A stretch of DNA of 64,000 bases from Ktedonobacter robiniae (lineage in GTDB: Bacteria; Chloroflexota; Ktedonobacteria; Ktedonobacterales; Ktedonobacteraceae): positions 1,612,001 through 1,676,000 of the forward strand of contig NZ_BNJG01000002.1 in assembly GCF_016587375.1 (NCBI RefSeq), given 5' to 3'. Positions within the stretch are counted from its first letter, which is position 1; the number at the start of each line of letters is the position of its first letter. This document shows, in pieces, positions 17,898 through 25,813 of this stretch. The notes below the pieces were generated by a model. That model ran no database searches. It was not told where the DNA came from and saw nothing but the letters and a program-made list of their open reading frames with translations. A program made the position numbers and the translations under genes.

Positions 17898-18557
17898 ATG
17901 CATTCTCAAGATGGTGAAATTATAAGCTTTGATGCATCGGCAGGTACGCCGAATGGTATTCGTGCCATTCTATGTGACGTTGGTGGTGTGCTTATCCATA
18001 AGCGGCGGTCGCCAGAGTTGCAGCGGTGGGAGCCAAGGTTTGCGAGTTCGTCGCTGGGACTGCCGCTCGCCATCTGGCTTTGTGAGTCGAGCCAGCGTGC
18101 TATGGTGGGGCAGGCGAGCGTCGAGGATGTCTGGCGCGAGATTCAGCAGACCTATGAGCTGACGGATGCAGAATTGAGCGCCTTCAGAGATGATTTTGAA
18201 GGTGGTGACTATGTCGATGACGTGTTTATGCAATTTCTACAGCAGGTGCGCCAGGCCAGGAAGATCGCGCTTTTGAGCAATGCCTGGCCCGACGCCCGGC
18301 ATAGTTTTGGCAACACCTTCGGCCTGGCAAAGCTCGCTGATATGATGATTCTCTCTTACGAAGAGGGGCTGGTGAAGCCTGATTCACAGTTGTATGCCCT
18401 GGCGGCTGAGCGGCTTCAACTGCCTCACGCATCCATCGTATTTATCGACGATTATCCTCCGCACGTCGCCGCCGCGCAAGCCTGTGGCATGCACGGCGTT
18501 GTCTTCGAGACACGCAAACAGGCGATTGCCGATTTGCAGGCGTTATTATATAGTTGA
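17898..18557 (+). CDS. HAD-superfamily hydrolase, subfamily IA
   Basis: The 219-residue product has motif I LCDVGGVL (nucleophile Asp, with Gly at the second Asp position as in many IA members), a helical cap, motif II ALLSNAWP, motif III Lys in GLVKPDSQLY and motif IV VFIDDYPPHV. It is a likely small-molecule phosphatase or dehalogenase-type hydrolase. AGAGGAAG precedes the ATG. It converges on phzF with only 11 bp between the stops. Confidence 0.85.
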   Translation: MHSQDGEIISFDASAGTPNGIRAILCDVGGVLIHKRRSPELQRWEPRFASSSLGLPLAIWLCESSQRAMVGQASVEDVWREIQQTYELTDAELSAFRDDFEGGDYVDDVFMQFLQQVRQARKIALLSNAWPDARHSFGNTFGLAKLADMMILSYEEGLVKPDSQLYALAAERLQLPHASIVFIDDYPPHVAAAQACGMHGVVFETRKQAIADLQALLYS

Positions 18558-18568
18558 TGGTGAGCATG

Positions 18569-19516
18569 CTAGCGCGGCGAAAGGCGTAGAACGCCCTCGT
18601 AGACTGGGACGACACTGCCGCCGAAGTCAACGGATAGCGCGTCATCCTGGCGCCGGATATGGACGTGCAGAAAACTCTGGCGTCCCATCTGCGTTCCCTG
18701 TTCTACGACCAGCTCTGCCTCATCCTGGCAGGGGACCAAGCCATGCTGGGCGAGGTAGGCGCCGAGGGGACCGGCAGCGCTCCCAGTCGCGGAATCTTCG
18801 ACGATGCTGCCCTGGTAAGGCTTGAGCATACGCGCGAAGGCGTGAAATCTCCCCTGCTCGTCGGCCTGTGGCTCAGGGGCGAAGATGTATAGCTTGAGCG
18901 AGGATACACCCGCGAAACTTGTACGTAGCTGTGCCATATTGACCTCGACCTGCTCCACCAGGGAGCGGCTGCGCAGGGGAATATAGACGAAGGCGTTCCC
19001 GGTCGAGATGAGCTGGATGGGAGCCTCTGTGAGGAAATCAGTGGCGCGTAGGCCCAGAGCTTCCGCGATAGCCTCGCGGTTCTCAAAGGAGGCTTGAAAG
19101 GTCAGGGGAGGGAGCGTGGTCCAGAGAAATTCGGGAGCAGACGGCTCGCCCGAGAGGCGGACGGTAATAGGTCCCACGCCCTCTTCCAGTACGATCTGCT
19201 GTGTGTTCGCCGGAAGAAGATCATTGCTAGCGAGCACAAAAGCAGTGCCGAGCGTGGGATGACCAGCAAAGGGAATCTCGCCAGCGGGCGTAAATATTCT
19301 GACCCGGGCATGCGAGCCAGGCTGAGATGGCGGAAAGAGAAAGGTTGTCTCCGAGAAATTCATCTCACGCGTAATGGCAAGCATCTCTTGCTCGGTAAGG
19401 CCTGTGCCGTCTAGAAACACGGCTAGCTGGTTGCCGCCAAAGATATGATCGGCAAAGACATCTACCACGCGGAAGTGGTAGGGGCGCGAATTTTTACTGT
19501 GCATATATTTATCCAT
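18569..19516 (-). CDS. PhzF-family isomerase
   Basis: The 315-residue product shows VVDVFADHIFGGNQLAVF, NFSETTFLF with the conserved catalytic Glu (residue 56), the GHPTLGTA loop and EDSATGSAAGPLGAYL. PhzF enzymes are diaminopimelate-epimerase-like isomerases; most members outside phenazine clusters have unknown substrates, and no phenazine genes adjoin. ATG 19516 or ATG 19504 could be the start. It lies 7 bp after the zinc-ribbon gene, so they are probably cotranscribed. Confidence 0.85.
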   Translation of the reverse strand: MDKYMHSKNSRPYHFRVVDVFADHIFGGNQLAVFLDGTGLTEQEMLAITREMNFSETTFLFPPSQPGSHARVRIFTPAGEIPFAGHPTLGTAFVLASNDLLPANTQQIVLEEGVGPITVRLSGEPSAPEFLWTTLPPLTFQASFENREAIAEALGLRATDFLTEAPIQLISTGNAFVYIPLRSRSLVEQVEVNMAQLRTSFAGVSSLKLYIFAPEPQADEQGRFHAFARMLKPYQGSIVEDSATGSAAGPLGAYLAQHGLVPCQDEAELVVEQGTQMGRQSFLHVHIRRQDDALSVDFGGSVVPVYEGVLRLSPR

Positions 19517-19523
19517 ATCGGTA

Positions 19524-19763
19524 TTACTCGTCAGGTGTGAGATTTTCTGGGTTAGTGGCGAAGACGGCTGTGTAGCCGCAGTCGAGGCAGGTGGTAGTGC
19601 TTACCTCGGATGTTCTGAGCTTGCCCTTGAACCAGTTACTCCTGCGCTCGGGCTGCTTAATGCGGATGTAGGGCGGGTTAAGCCATTGGTCATCTCCGGC
19701 TATTTCAGTTATCGTCTGCACACGTCTCCCGCCACATTCGGGACAGGGCTTAATAGTTTTCAT
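19524..19763 (-). CDS. Small zinc-ribbon protein
   Basis: The 79-residue product has CPECGG at residues 7-12 and CLDCGY near residue 60, the two knuckles of a zinc ribbon, with a linker containing WFKGK. Specific function unknown. It is the first gene of a two-gene unit with phzF. AAGGAGAATTGAGTA precedes the ATG. The 386-bp gap upstream (19764-20149) holds only the inverted repeat at 20043-20135 and AT-rich sequence. Confidence 0.75.
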   Translation of the reverse strand: MKTIKPCPECGGRRVQTITEIAGDDQWLNPPYIRIKQPERRSNWFKGKLRTSEVSTTTCLDCGYTAVFATNPENLTPDE

Positions 19764-20042
19764 ATAGTACTCAATTCTCCTTGTTCTCTAAATATAGTAC
19801 GTTGCTTTTGGCTCGACATCAAACATGAATAGGATATAAGAGTTATTTCTTCCAGTGTTGTAGGGTTCAAACTAGCTTGGACTTTCTCTGATTTGGGGAA
19901 ATGGCACATTTTGCATGCTGGAGCGATAATATGTTATGAAGTAATTGTGAAAGAAGTTTAAAGGTTATTGTATGCAAAATAATAAATGGAATGCAGGTAT
20001 TTGTTTAGGCTTAACCAGGTGGCGTAGAAAATATTCGAGAGG

Positions 20043-20135
20043 AGCGCTACTGACGTACGCGCCTATGCTGGCGGGCAAATACCTTCCCCGGAAGCATGGG
20101 CGTTCCCCAGTGTAGGCGCGTACGTCAGTAGCGCT
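20043..20135. repeat. Inverted repeat with 22-bp perfect arms, GCGTACG family
   Basis: AGCGCTACTGACGTACGCGC-CT (20043-20064) and its exact complement at 20114-20135 flank a 49-base interior that itself has small complementary segments (CCCCGGAAGC, GGGCGTTCCCC). It lies downstream of metI. The right arm is identical to the copy inside the MBL gene (10937-10960). Confidence 0.8.
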
Positions 20136-20149
20136 CTTATCATCCCTTC

Positions 20150-20803
20150 TTAACGCCGGGTCAACTTACGGGCGATTAGGTTGCCGAGTAGCTGAATACC
20201 CTGCACGAGGATGACAAGCAGGACGACGGTAATGATCATAACATCGGTCTCAAAGCGCTCGTAGCCATAGCGGATGGCGAGGTCGCCCAGGCCGCCCGCG
20301 CCGACCGCGCCCGCGATGGCCGAGTAGCCAAGCAGGCTGATGATGGTAATCGTGATGCCGAGGATGATTGAGGGGAGCGCCTCAGGAATAAGCACCTTGC
20401 GCACGATCTGCCAGCTGGTGCAGCCCATGGACTTTGCCGCCTCAATGATGCCAGAATCTACCTCGCGCAACGAGGTCTCAGCGACACGCCCGAAGAAAGG
20501 GATCGCCGCGACGGTCAGCGGCACAATCGCCGCGTCGGTGCCAATGCTGGTGCCAACGATGAAGCGCGTGATAGGCATAATTGCCACTAGCAGAATAATA
20601 AAGGGTAGTGAACGGCCAATGTTTACGATGATGCCGAGGACCTGGTGCAGTACGCGCATAGGGAAGAGTCCATCGCGGTCCGTGCCCACCAGGAGCACGC
20701 CTAGCGGCAGACCAACCAGGATGGTAAAGAGAGTTGAGACCAGGACCATGCGCAGGGTATCCAGGGTTGCCTGCCAGAGGTCGGGGATTATCGCCATATC
20801 CAT
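20150..20803 (-). CDS. metI: Methionine ABC transporter permease
   Basis: The 217-residue product has five hydrophobic helices and the permease EAA loop (EAAKSMGCTSWQIVRKVLIPEALPSI) that docks on MetN; family hallmarks include GRSLPFIILLVAIMP and GYSAIAGAVGAGGLGDLAIRYGY. Together with MetN and MetQ it imports L- and D-methionine. The start overlaps the metN stop (TAATG), indicating tight coupling. Confidence 0.95.
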   Translation of the reverse strand: MDMAIIPDLWQATLDTLRMVLVSTLFTILVGLPLGVLLVGTDRDGLFPMRVLHQVLGIIVNIGRSLPFIILLVAIMPITRFIVGTSIGTDAAIVPLTVAAIPFFGRVAETSLREVDSGIIEAAKSMGCTSWQIVRKVLIPEALPSIILGITITIISLLGYSAIAGAVGAGGLGDLAIRYGYERFETDVMIITVVLLVILVQGIQLLGNLIARKLTRR

Positions 20804-21783
20804 TAGTTATGCACCTCCACATGTAGTCCCAGCTCGCGTAGATAGGCCAGCGCGGGCGCGACCTGCTCGCCAGAAAACTCAGCCTGGAGCTGGCCGATGC
20901 GCTCCTCGCCAAAGGCTTCGATATTGCCACTGAGAATATTTACGTCAAGCATGAAACGGCGCGCCAGCGTTGAGAAGACCGGCTCGCTGGCGCTATCGCC
21001 CGCGAAGGTTATTGTGACCAGGGTGGCGCCGGGCTGGACACTATAGTTTTGAGGGCGAGGGAAGAGCGCCTGGGCAAGACGCGAGGAGGGCAGGGCCGCG
21101 AGCTGGCTTACGCGTCCCTGCTCAACTATAGCTCCGTCTTCGAGGATCGCCACCTGGTGACAGATCTGCTTGACCACATTCATCTCGTGCGTGATGAGGA
21201 GGATTGTCAGGCCCATGCGCTTGTTCAGGTCGCGCAGGAGATCGAGAATGGCGTGTGTGGTTTGGGGATCAAGGGCCGAGGTGGCTTCATCCGAGAGCAG
21301 AATATCGGGCGAGTTAGCCAATGAGCGCGCGATGCCTACGCGCTGCTTCTGCCCGCCCGAGAGCTGCGCGGGATAGGTATTGGCCTTATCCTCAAGGCCG
21401 ACTAGTGAGAGTAGTTCAAGTACACGCGCCTGGCGCTTTGTCTTGCTCAGGCCCATGAGCTCTAGAGGAAAGGCCACATTGTCCGCGACCGTGCGTGAGC
21501 TGAGGAGATTAAACTGCTGGAAGATCATACCGATGCGCTGGCGGGCCTTGCGCAGCTCGCCGCCGGAGAGGGCTGTAATCTCCTGCCCATTCACGAGAAT
21601 TCTGCCTGAGGTCGGGCGCTCCAGGAGGTTCACGCAACGGATCAATGTGCTCTTGCCCGCGCCACTCTGTCCTAGCACGCCAAAGATCTCGCCTTTTGGC
21701 ACCTCCAGATTTACATTCTTAAGAGCTACGACCTCATTCGGAGCGCGCCCATAGATCTTGCGTACATGTTCAATTGTAATCAT
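20803..21783 (-). CDS. metN: Methionine ABC transporter ATPase
   Basis: The 326-residue product has Walker A GQSGAGKSTL, signature LSGGQKQRVGIARSL, Walker B ILLSDEATSAL and the H-loop ITHEMNVV. The C-terminal NIL domain (about residues 250-326, ATLVTITFAGDSASEP) binds methionine and gives transinhibition. The order is metQ-metN-metI, with metQ first. A 29-bp hairpin lies between metQ and metN, which may reduce expression of the membrane genes relative to the binding protein. Confidence 0.95.
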   Translation of the reverse strand: MITIEHVRKIYGRAPNEVVALKNVNLEVPKGEIFGVLGQSGAGKSTLIRCVNLLERPTSGRILVNGQEITALSGGELRKARQRIGMIFQQFNLLSSRTVADNVAFPLELMGLSKTKRQARVLELLSLVGLEDKANTYPAQLSGGQKQRVGIARSLANSPDILLSDEATSALDPQTTHAILDLLRDLNKRMGLTILLITHEMNVVKQICHQVAILEDGAIVEQGRVSQLAALPSSRLAQALFPRPQNYSVQPGATLVTITFAGDSASEPVFSTLARRFMLDVNILSGNIEAFGEERIGQLQAEFSGEQVAPALAYLRELGLHVEVHN

Positions 21784-21832
21784 CTTCTATCCAGACCCTT
21801 CAATCTAGAGACCTCTTGCTATTTCATGGCTT

Positions 21833-21895
21833 GCGGTATAGAGAATGTGATGGCAGGCTGGCTCTGCCAGCCTGCCATCACATTCTCTATACCGC
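21833..21895 (-). terminator. Intra-operon hairpin between metQ and metN
   Basis: The arms 21833-21861 and 21867-21895 pair perfectly over 29 bp with a five-base loop. Its position inside the met operon suggests partial termination or mRNA stabilisation of the metQ segment, a common way to obtain excess binding protein. Confidence 0.6.
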
Positions 21896-21903
21896 TGTTT
21901 TGC

Positions 21904-22725
21904 TTAGAACGCGGGGATAACTGAACCCTGATACTTGTCCTCGATGAATTTCTTCACCTCGGGAGAATTAAGCAACTTTGCCAGCTTTTTCACGGCAGCA
22001 TAGTTCTCATGGCCCTTCAATACCGTGAGGACGTTCGCGTAGGGGTTATTGGTGGCCTTTTCGAGGGCCAGCGCGTCCTTGTTGGGCTTCAGGCCAACAG
22101 TAAGGGCATAGTTGCCGTTGATGACCGAAAGGGTCGTATCGTCGAGCGAGCGTGGGAGTTGGGCCGCGTCCAGCTCTTTAATTTGCAGGTTTTTTGGATT
22201 GCTGGCAATGTCATGCACAGTAGCGCTCGTGCCGACATTTCCCTTTAAGGTGATCAGGCCATTCTGGGCCAGCAGTTGCAGGGCGCGCCCGCCATTGGTG
22301 ACATCGTTGGGGATGGCCACAACGGCCTGGGCTGACACCTCATTGAGCGACTTAATCTTGTGAGAGTAGATGCCCAGTGGCTCGATGTGAACCTTCGTCA
22401 CCGCGACCATATCGATGCCATGCTCCTTACCAAACTCCTGCATATAGGGCACATGCTGGAAGAAGTTGGCATCGATGGAACCATCTTTAAGCGCTGTATT
22501 GGGCTGCACATAGTCATTAAACTGCACAATATTCAGCTTCAAGCCCTCTTTAGCGGCGAGATTATCTTTAATATATTGCAGAATTTCTGCGTGTGGAACA
22601 GGGGATGCCCCAACGGTAATCGTATCGGAATTAGCGTCCGCACCGCTATTGGCGCCACAGGCCGCCAGGAGTGAGAGTAGAAAGACACTCAGGAATAAAA
22701 TGGATAGCTTTTTAAAGAAACGCAT
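21904..22725 (-). CDS. metQ: Methionine-binding lipoprotein
   Basis: The start is ATG 22725 with GGAAGGGA upstream, giving 273 residues; the longer frame lacks a site. A lipoprotein signal peptide (MRFFKKLSILFLSVFLLSLL, then AAC) ends in the lipobox LLAAC. The mature part has TITVGASPVPHAEIL, VQFNDYVQPNTAL, DANFFQHVPYM and AIPNDVTNGGRALQLL, all typical of the NlpA/MetQ family. It is anchored in the membrane and delivers methionine to MetNI. Confidence 0.95.
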   Translation of the reverse strand: MRFFKKLSILFLSVFLLSLLAACGANSGADANSDTITVGASPVPHAEILQYIKDNLAAKEGLKLNIVQFNDYVQPNTALKDGSIDANFFQHVPYMQEFGKEHGIDMVAVTKVHIEPLGIYSHKIKSLNEVSAQAVVAIPNDVTNGGRALQLLAQNGLITLKGNVGTSATVHDIASNPKNLQIKELDAAQLPRSLDDTTLSVINGNYALTVGLKPNKDALALEKATNNPYANVLTVLKGHENYAAVKKLAKLLNSPEVKKFIEDKYQGSVIPAF

Positions 22726-22871
22726 AGCAAAACAATCCCTTCCAAAACCACAGAATATCTTATGGCTGATCATTTTCCCCAAGCATAAGCAGCGGCCTGC
22801 CTGGACAAACAGGGAGTAGTGGTTTATGCTGTATATCCCAGCCAACAGCGCCTACTTGCTTGTTACATATA

Positions 22872-22900
22872 AATATAACAATGTTGATCTATAATGTCAA
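22872..22900 (-). promoter_or_regulatory. Promoter of the met operon
   Basis: On the minus strand TTGACA (22895-22900) and TATATT (22872-22877) are separated by 17 bp. The transcript would start near 22865, leaving a leader of about 140 nt before metQ. The leader contains small complementary segments (GCTGT/ACAGC) but no recognisable S-box (SAM-I) core. Confidence 0.7.
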
Positions 22901-22971
22901 CATCATGGCCTGTAAAATGCAGGCTCCCTTAAAATTCATCGACTCTTACACCCTGCCCTACAGCGCTGCTA

Positions 22972-23027
22972 AAGCAAAGGCCATAAGTGGCCCCGAGGTT
23001 TCTCGGGGCCGCTTATGGCCTTTGCTT
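22972..23027. terminator. Bidirectional-looking hairpin downstream of katA
   Basis: The arms 22972-22997 and 23002-23027 pair over 26 bp with one wobble and a four-base loop. It lies 25 bp after the katA stop (minus strand) and upstream of the met promoter, so it probably ends the katA transcript. Confidence 0.7.
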
Positions 23028-23052
23028 ATACCATTTGCTTACAGTGGAGAAA

Positions 23053-24516
23053 CTAGGCAGTCACTTCCAGGCCCAGGCCGGCGGCGACGCGCTGGCCGTA
23101 TTCGGGATCGGCGCGGTAGAAATGCTTCACTTGGCGCTCGACGATTTCCTTGTTCTTGACGTTGCGCATATGGCCAACCAGGTTATTGACCAGGTGGGTC
23201 TTCTCTTCCTCGCTCATCAAGCGATAGAGCGCGCCCGGCTGCGCGAAGTCATCATCCGTCAGCTCATAGGCGAAGCGCTCAGCGTTGCCGCTGAAGGCGT
23301 CCTGGTGATCGCCGCGATAGAACTCGGGGGCTGCATTAGGACCACCAAAGCTGTTGGGCTGATAGTTGGGGGTCGCGCCACCATTGCCATCGAAGCGCAT
23401 GGAGCCGTCGCGGCGATAGTTGTTGATCTCAACCTGGGGACGGTTAATGGGCAGGTGCGCGTAGTTGGTGCCGACGCGATAGCGATGGGCATCTGGATAG
23501 GCGAAGATGCGGCCCTGGAGCATCTTGTCAGGCGAGAAGCCGATGCCGGGAACGATGTTCGTCGGCGCGAAGGCGGCCTGCTCGACCTCGGCGAAGTAGT
23601 TCTCCGGGTTGCGGTTAAGCACCAGGCGACCAATCGGGATCAGTGGATAGTCGCTATGCAGCCAGACCTTGGTTACATCGAAGGGATCGAAGCGGTACTT
23701 CGCCGCCTCTTCCATGGGCATGATCTGTACAGAACAGGTCCAGGCGGCCTCTTTCCCGCTCTCGATATGCTCGAAGAGGTCCAGGGTCGCGAAATCAGGA
23801 TTGATGCCCGCCATGGCCGTAGCCTCTTCGTTAGTCCAGTTCTCAATGCCGGCCTCGGTCTTGAAGTGATACTTGACCCAGACCGCTTTGCCCTCGGCAT
23901 TGATCCACTTGAAGGTATGGGAGCCAAAGCCATCCATATGACGGTAGGTCTTGGGCGTGCCACGGCTGGAGAAGAGGATCGTGATCTGGTGCAGGGCTTC
24001 TGGCGTCAGCGAGACGAAATCCCAGAAGGCATCGGGATCCTTGGCGTTGGTCTGTGGATTGCGCTTCTGTGTGTGAATAAAGTCAGGGAATTTGATGGCG
24101 TCGCGCAGGAAGAAGACGGGCGTATTGTTACCAACGAGATCGTAGTTGCCCTCTTCAGTATAGAACTTAATGGCGAAGCCGCGTGGATCGCGGGCGCTAT
24201 CCGCCGAGCCCTTCTCACCACCAACTGTGGAGAAGCGCACAAAGGCAGGCGTCTGTTTGCCAACGGTATTGAGGAACGCGGCCTTTGTGTACTGGCTAAC
24301 GTCGTGCGTGACCTCGAAATAACCATGCGCGCCCGCGCCCTTGGCATGGACGATGCGCTCAGGAATGCGCTCGCGATTGAAATGCGCCAGCTTCTCAACG
24401 AGATGAAAATCTTCTAACAGCGTGGGGCCAGGATAGCCCACGGTAAGTGAATTGGTGTTATCTGGAGCGGGAATACCGAAATCAGTCGTAAGAAAACGCT
24501 TATCTTGTTCCGTCAT
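23053..24516 (-). CDS. katA: Monofunctional haem catalase
   Basis: The chosen start, ATG 24516 (MTEQDKRFLTTDFG), gives 487 residues, the usual length of clade 3 small-subunit catalases; an in-frame ATG at 24564 is less likely. The catalytic His lies in RIVHAKGAGAHGYFEVTHD, the catalytic Asn in NNTPVFFLRDAIKFPDFIH, and the haem-ligand Tyr in RIFAYPDAHRYRVGTNY. It converts H2O2 to water and oxygen in the cytoplasm. It is divergent from an OhrR-type regulator, and operator-like palindromes overlap its promoter, suggesting peroxide-responsive repression. Confidence 0.95.
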   Translation of the reverse strand: MTEQDKRFLTTDFGIPAPDNTNSLTVGYPGPTLLEDFHLVEKLAHFNRERIPERIVHAKGAGAHGYFEVTHDVSQYTKAAFLNTVGKQTPAFVRFSTVGGEKGSADSARDPRGFAIKFYTEEGNYDLVGNNTPVFFLRDAIKFPDFIHTQKRNPQTNAKDPDAFWDFVSLTPEALHQITILFSSRGTPKTYRHMDGFGSHTFKWINAEGKAVWVKYHFKTEAGIENWTNEEATAMAGINPDFATLDLFEHIESGKEAAWTCSVQIMPMEEAAKYRFDPFDVTKVWLHSDYPLIPIGRLVLNRNPENYFAEVEQAAFAPTNIVPGIGFSPDKMLQGRIFAYPDAHRYRVGTNYAHLPINRPQVEINNYRRDGSMRFDGNGGATPNYQPNSFGGPNAAPEFYRGDHQDAFSGNAERFAYELTDDDFAQPGALYRLMSEEEKTHLVNNLVGHMRNVKNKEIVERQVKHFYRADPEYGQRVAAGLGLEVTA

Positions 24517-24667
24517 GTCTCTGCGGACACCTTTCCAAACTGGCCATGTGTGGAACATGACCAACTAAGCTTATTAGCTGTGCCGGAGGGTCCGGCCTGC
24601 TAGCCATGAAAATGCAATCGTGAATGCCGCTTCACAGCGGTTAGTTTCGCTCGCACGATTGAATAGC

Positions 24668-24743
24668 ATACAATTGAAATGTATGATATGATAATAGCAT
24701 GGCAGTATATTTTTGTCAATTTAATTGTGTACAATGAAATGTA
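24668..24743 (-). promoter_or_regulatory. katA promoter with OhrR-type operators
   Basis: On the minus strand TTGACA (24714-24719) and TATTAT (24691-24696) have a 17-bp spacer. ATACAATTGAAATGTAT (24668-24684) lies at the expected transcription start. CAATTTAATTG (24717-24727) overlaps the -35. TACAATGAAATGTA lies at 24730-24743. These resemble the OhrR box TACAATT-AATTGTA known from Bacillus subtilis. Confidence 0.7.
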
Positions 24744-24753
24744 ATACTGTGGA

Positions 24754-24820
24754 CCGACGCTGCTAAAGCACGCGTCTACATATCCAGTCTATATGTAGAC
24801 GCGTGCTTTAGCAGCGTCGG
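24754..24820. repeat. Perfect 30-bp hairpin in a divergent intergenic region
   Basis: The arms 24754-24783 and 24791-24820 are perfectly complementary with a seven-base loop and include GACGCTGCTAAAGCACGCGTC, a variant of which is seen at 8386-8416 and 41490-41510 (core ACGCGT-GCTTTAGCAGCGTC). It lies between divergent genes, so it is not a simple terminator. Confidence 0.7.
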
Positions 24821-24859
24821 CACAGCTGATCTTTTCTTGTCCTTATTCAAGAGGTTCTA

Positions 24860-25354
24860 ATGACTCCATCGACATCGCCCGAGGAAGCTTTAAAGCTCGA
24901 CAACCAGCTCTGTTTTGCTCTCTATGCCGCTACCCGAGCCATGATGAGCACCTATCGTGGTCTGCTTGAGCAACTAGGCCTGACCTTTCCCCAGTACCTG
25001 GTTATGCTGGTGCTCTGGGAGGTAGGCCCGAGTACGGTCAAAGATCTGGGACAGACGCTCTACCTGGACTCTGGTACGCTCTCGCCACTCCTGAAGCGCC
25101 TGGAGGCGGCTGGCCTCATCCATCGCACACGCAGCGCACGCGATGAGCGCGCCGTCGAGATCAGTCTGACCGAGGCTGGGCAGGCTCTCAAAGAGCAGGC
25201 CTTCCCCGTCCCAGGCCAGTTCAACTGTCGCGTTGGCCTGGAGGCTAGCGAGTTCGCCCACCTGCGCGGACAACTCCGCGACCTGGCCGAAACCCTCACG
25301 CTCAGCAACGAACTCTCCACCACTCAAAGCTGTACCCCGGAACAAATCGGGTGA
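24860..25354 (+). CDS. ohrR: OhrR-type MarR-family peroxide sensor
   Basis: The 164-residue product has the OhrR N-terminus LDNQLCFALYAATRAM with the redox Cys at residue 18, then LTFPQYLVMLVLWEVG, a winged helix with LYLDSGTLSPLLKRLEAAGLI, and the wing RSARDERAVEISLTEAG. A second Cys at residue 123 lies where two-Cys OhrR proteins carry their resolving Cys. Oxidation by organic peroxide or NaOCl releases DNA. The usual partner ohr is not present; instead the gene faces katA across shared operators. AAGAGGTTCT precedes the ATG. Confidence 0.85.
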   Translation: MTPSTSPEEALKLDNQLCFALYAATRAMMSTYRGLLEQLGLTFPQYLVMLVLWEVGPSTVKDLGQTLYLDSGTLSPLLKRLEAAGLIHRTRSARDERAVEISLTEAGQALKEQAFPVPGQFNCRVGLEASEFAHLRGQLRDLAETLTLSNELSTTQSCTPEQIG

Positions 25355-25458
25355 AATGCAGGGTCGATGCAAGACATTACGTAGAACCACTTCAATCGTG
25401 GATGCCCGTTCGAGCAACCTGATGAGGTATGCCAGCAGAGTCGATCATGAAGTGCCTC

Positions 25459-25508
25459 TTGACAATGAGAGAATTGTTGGCTATAGTTTAAATGTGAAAC
25501 CGGTTTCA
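25459..25508 (+). promoter_or_regulatory. Promoter and LacI-type operator upstream of the GH92 gene
   Basis: TTGACA (25459-25464), 17 bp, TATAGT (25482-25487). The perfect 14-bp palindrome TGAAACCGGTTTCA (25495-25508) covers the expected start site, a classic repressing position for a LacI/GalR-family protein. The transcript leader to the ATG at 25814 is about 320 nt; the rest of the 25355-25813 gap shows no gene. Confidence 0.7.
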
Positions 25509-25813
25509 GCAGCATAAACATGAATTTTGTTCGTCCAATGCAAGGATGCAGGGATACGAATATGCAAGGAATGCTCAACCCTTCCGCTTTTATCTCCCGC
25601 AAACTCCCCTGCTCATTGCAGCCACCACGCACCCCTTACCCGGCGAGTCGCGCCGGGGCGAGAAGTCACTTCCTCATTCTTTTCCGTATCTTTTTATAGT
25701 ATCGAACAACTAGACCACATGATGTTAGTCTAAGTGTTCGACAATAGTTGAAAATGGAATTTCAATTTTGTCATGCTGAGCCTGGTCTCGGGTGACAAGG
25801 AAAGAGGGATCTG

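Noticed and set aside
18569..19763. Phenazine biosynthesis cluster around phzF
   Set aside because: No other phz genes adjoin; PhzF-like proteins are widespread outside phenazine pathways.
22726..22865. SAM-I riboswitch ahead of metQ
   Set aside because: Expected from the gene content, but the conserved S-box core was not found.
22987..24417. 476-codon open frame on the plus strand opposite katA
   Set aside because: It is the antisense shadow of a highly conserved catalase gene with strong codon bias; no domain or ribosome site supports it.
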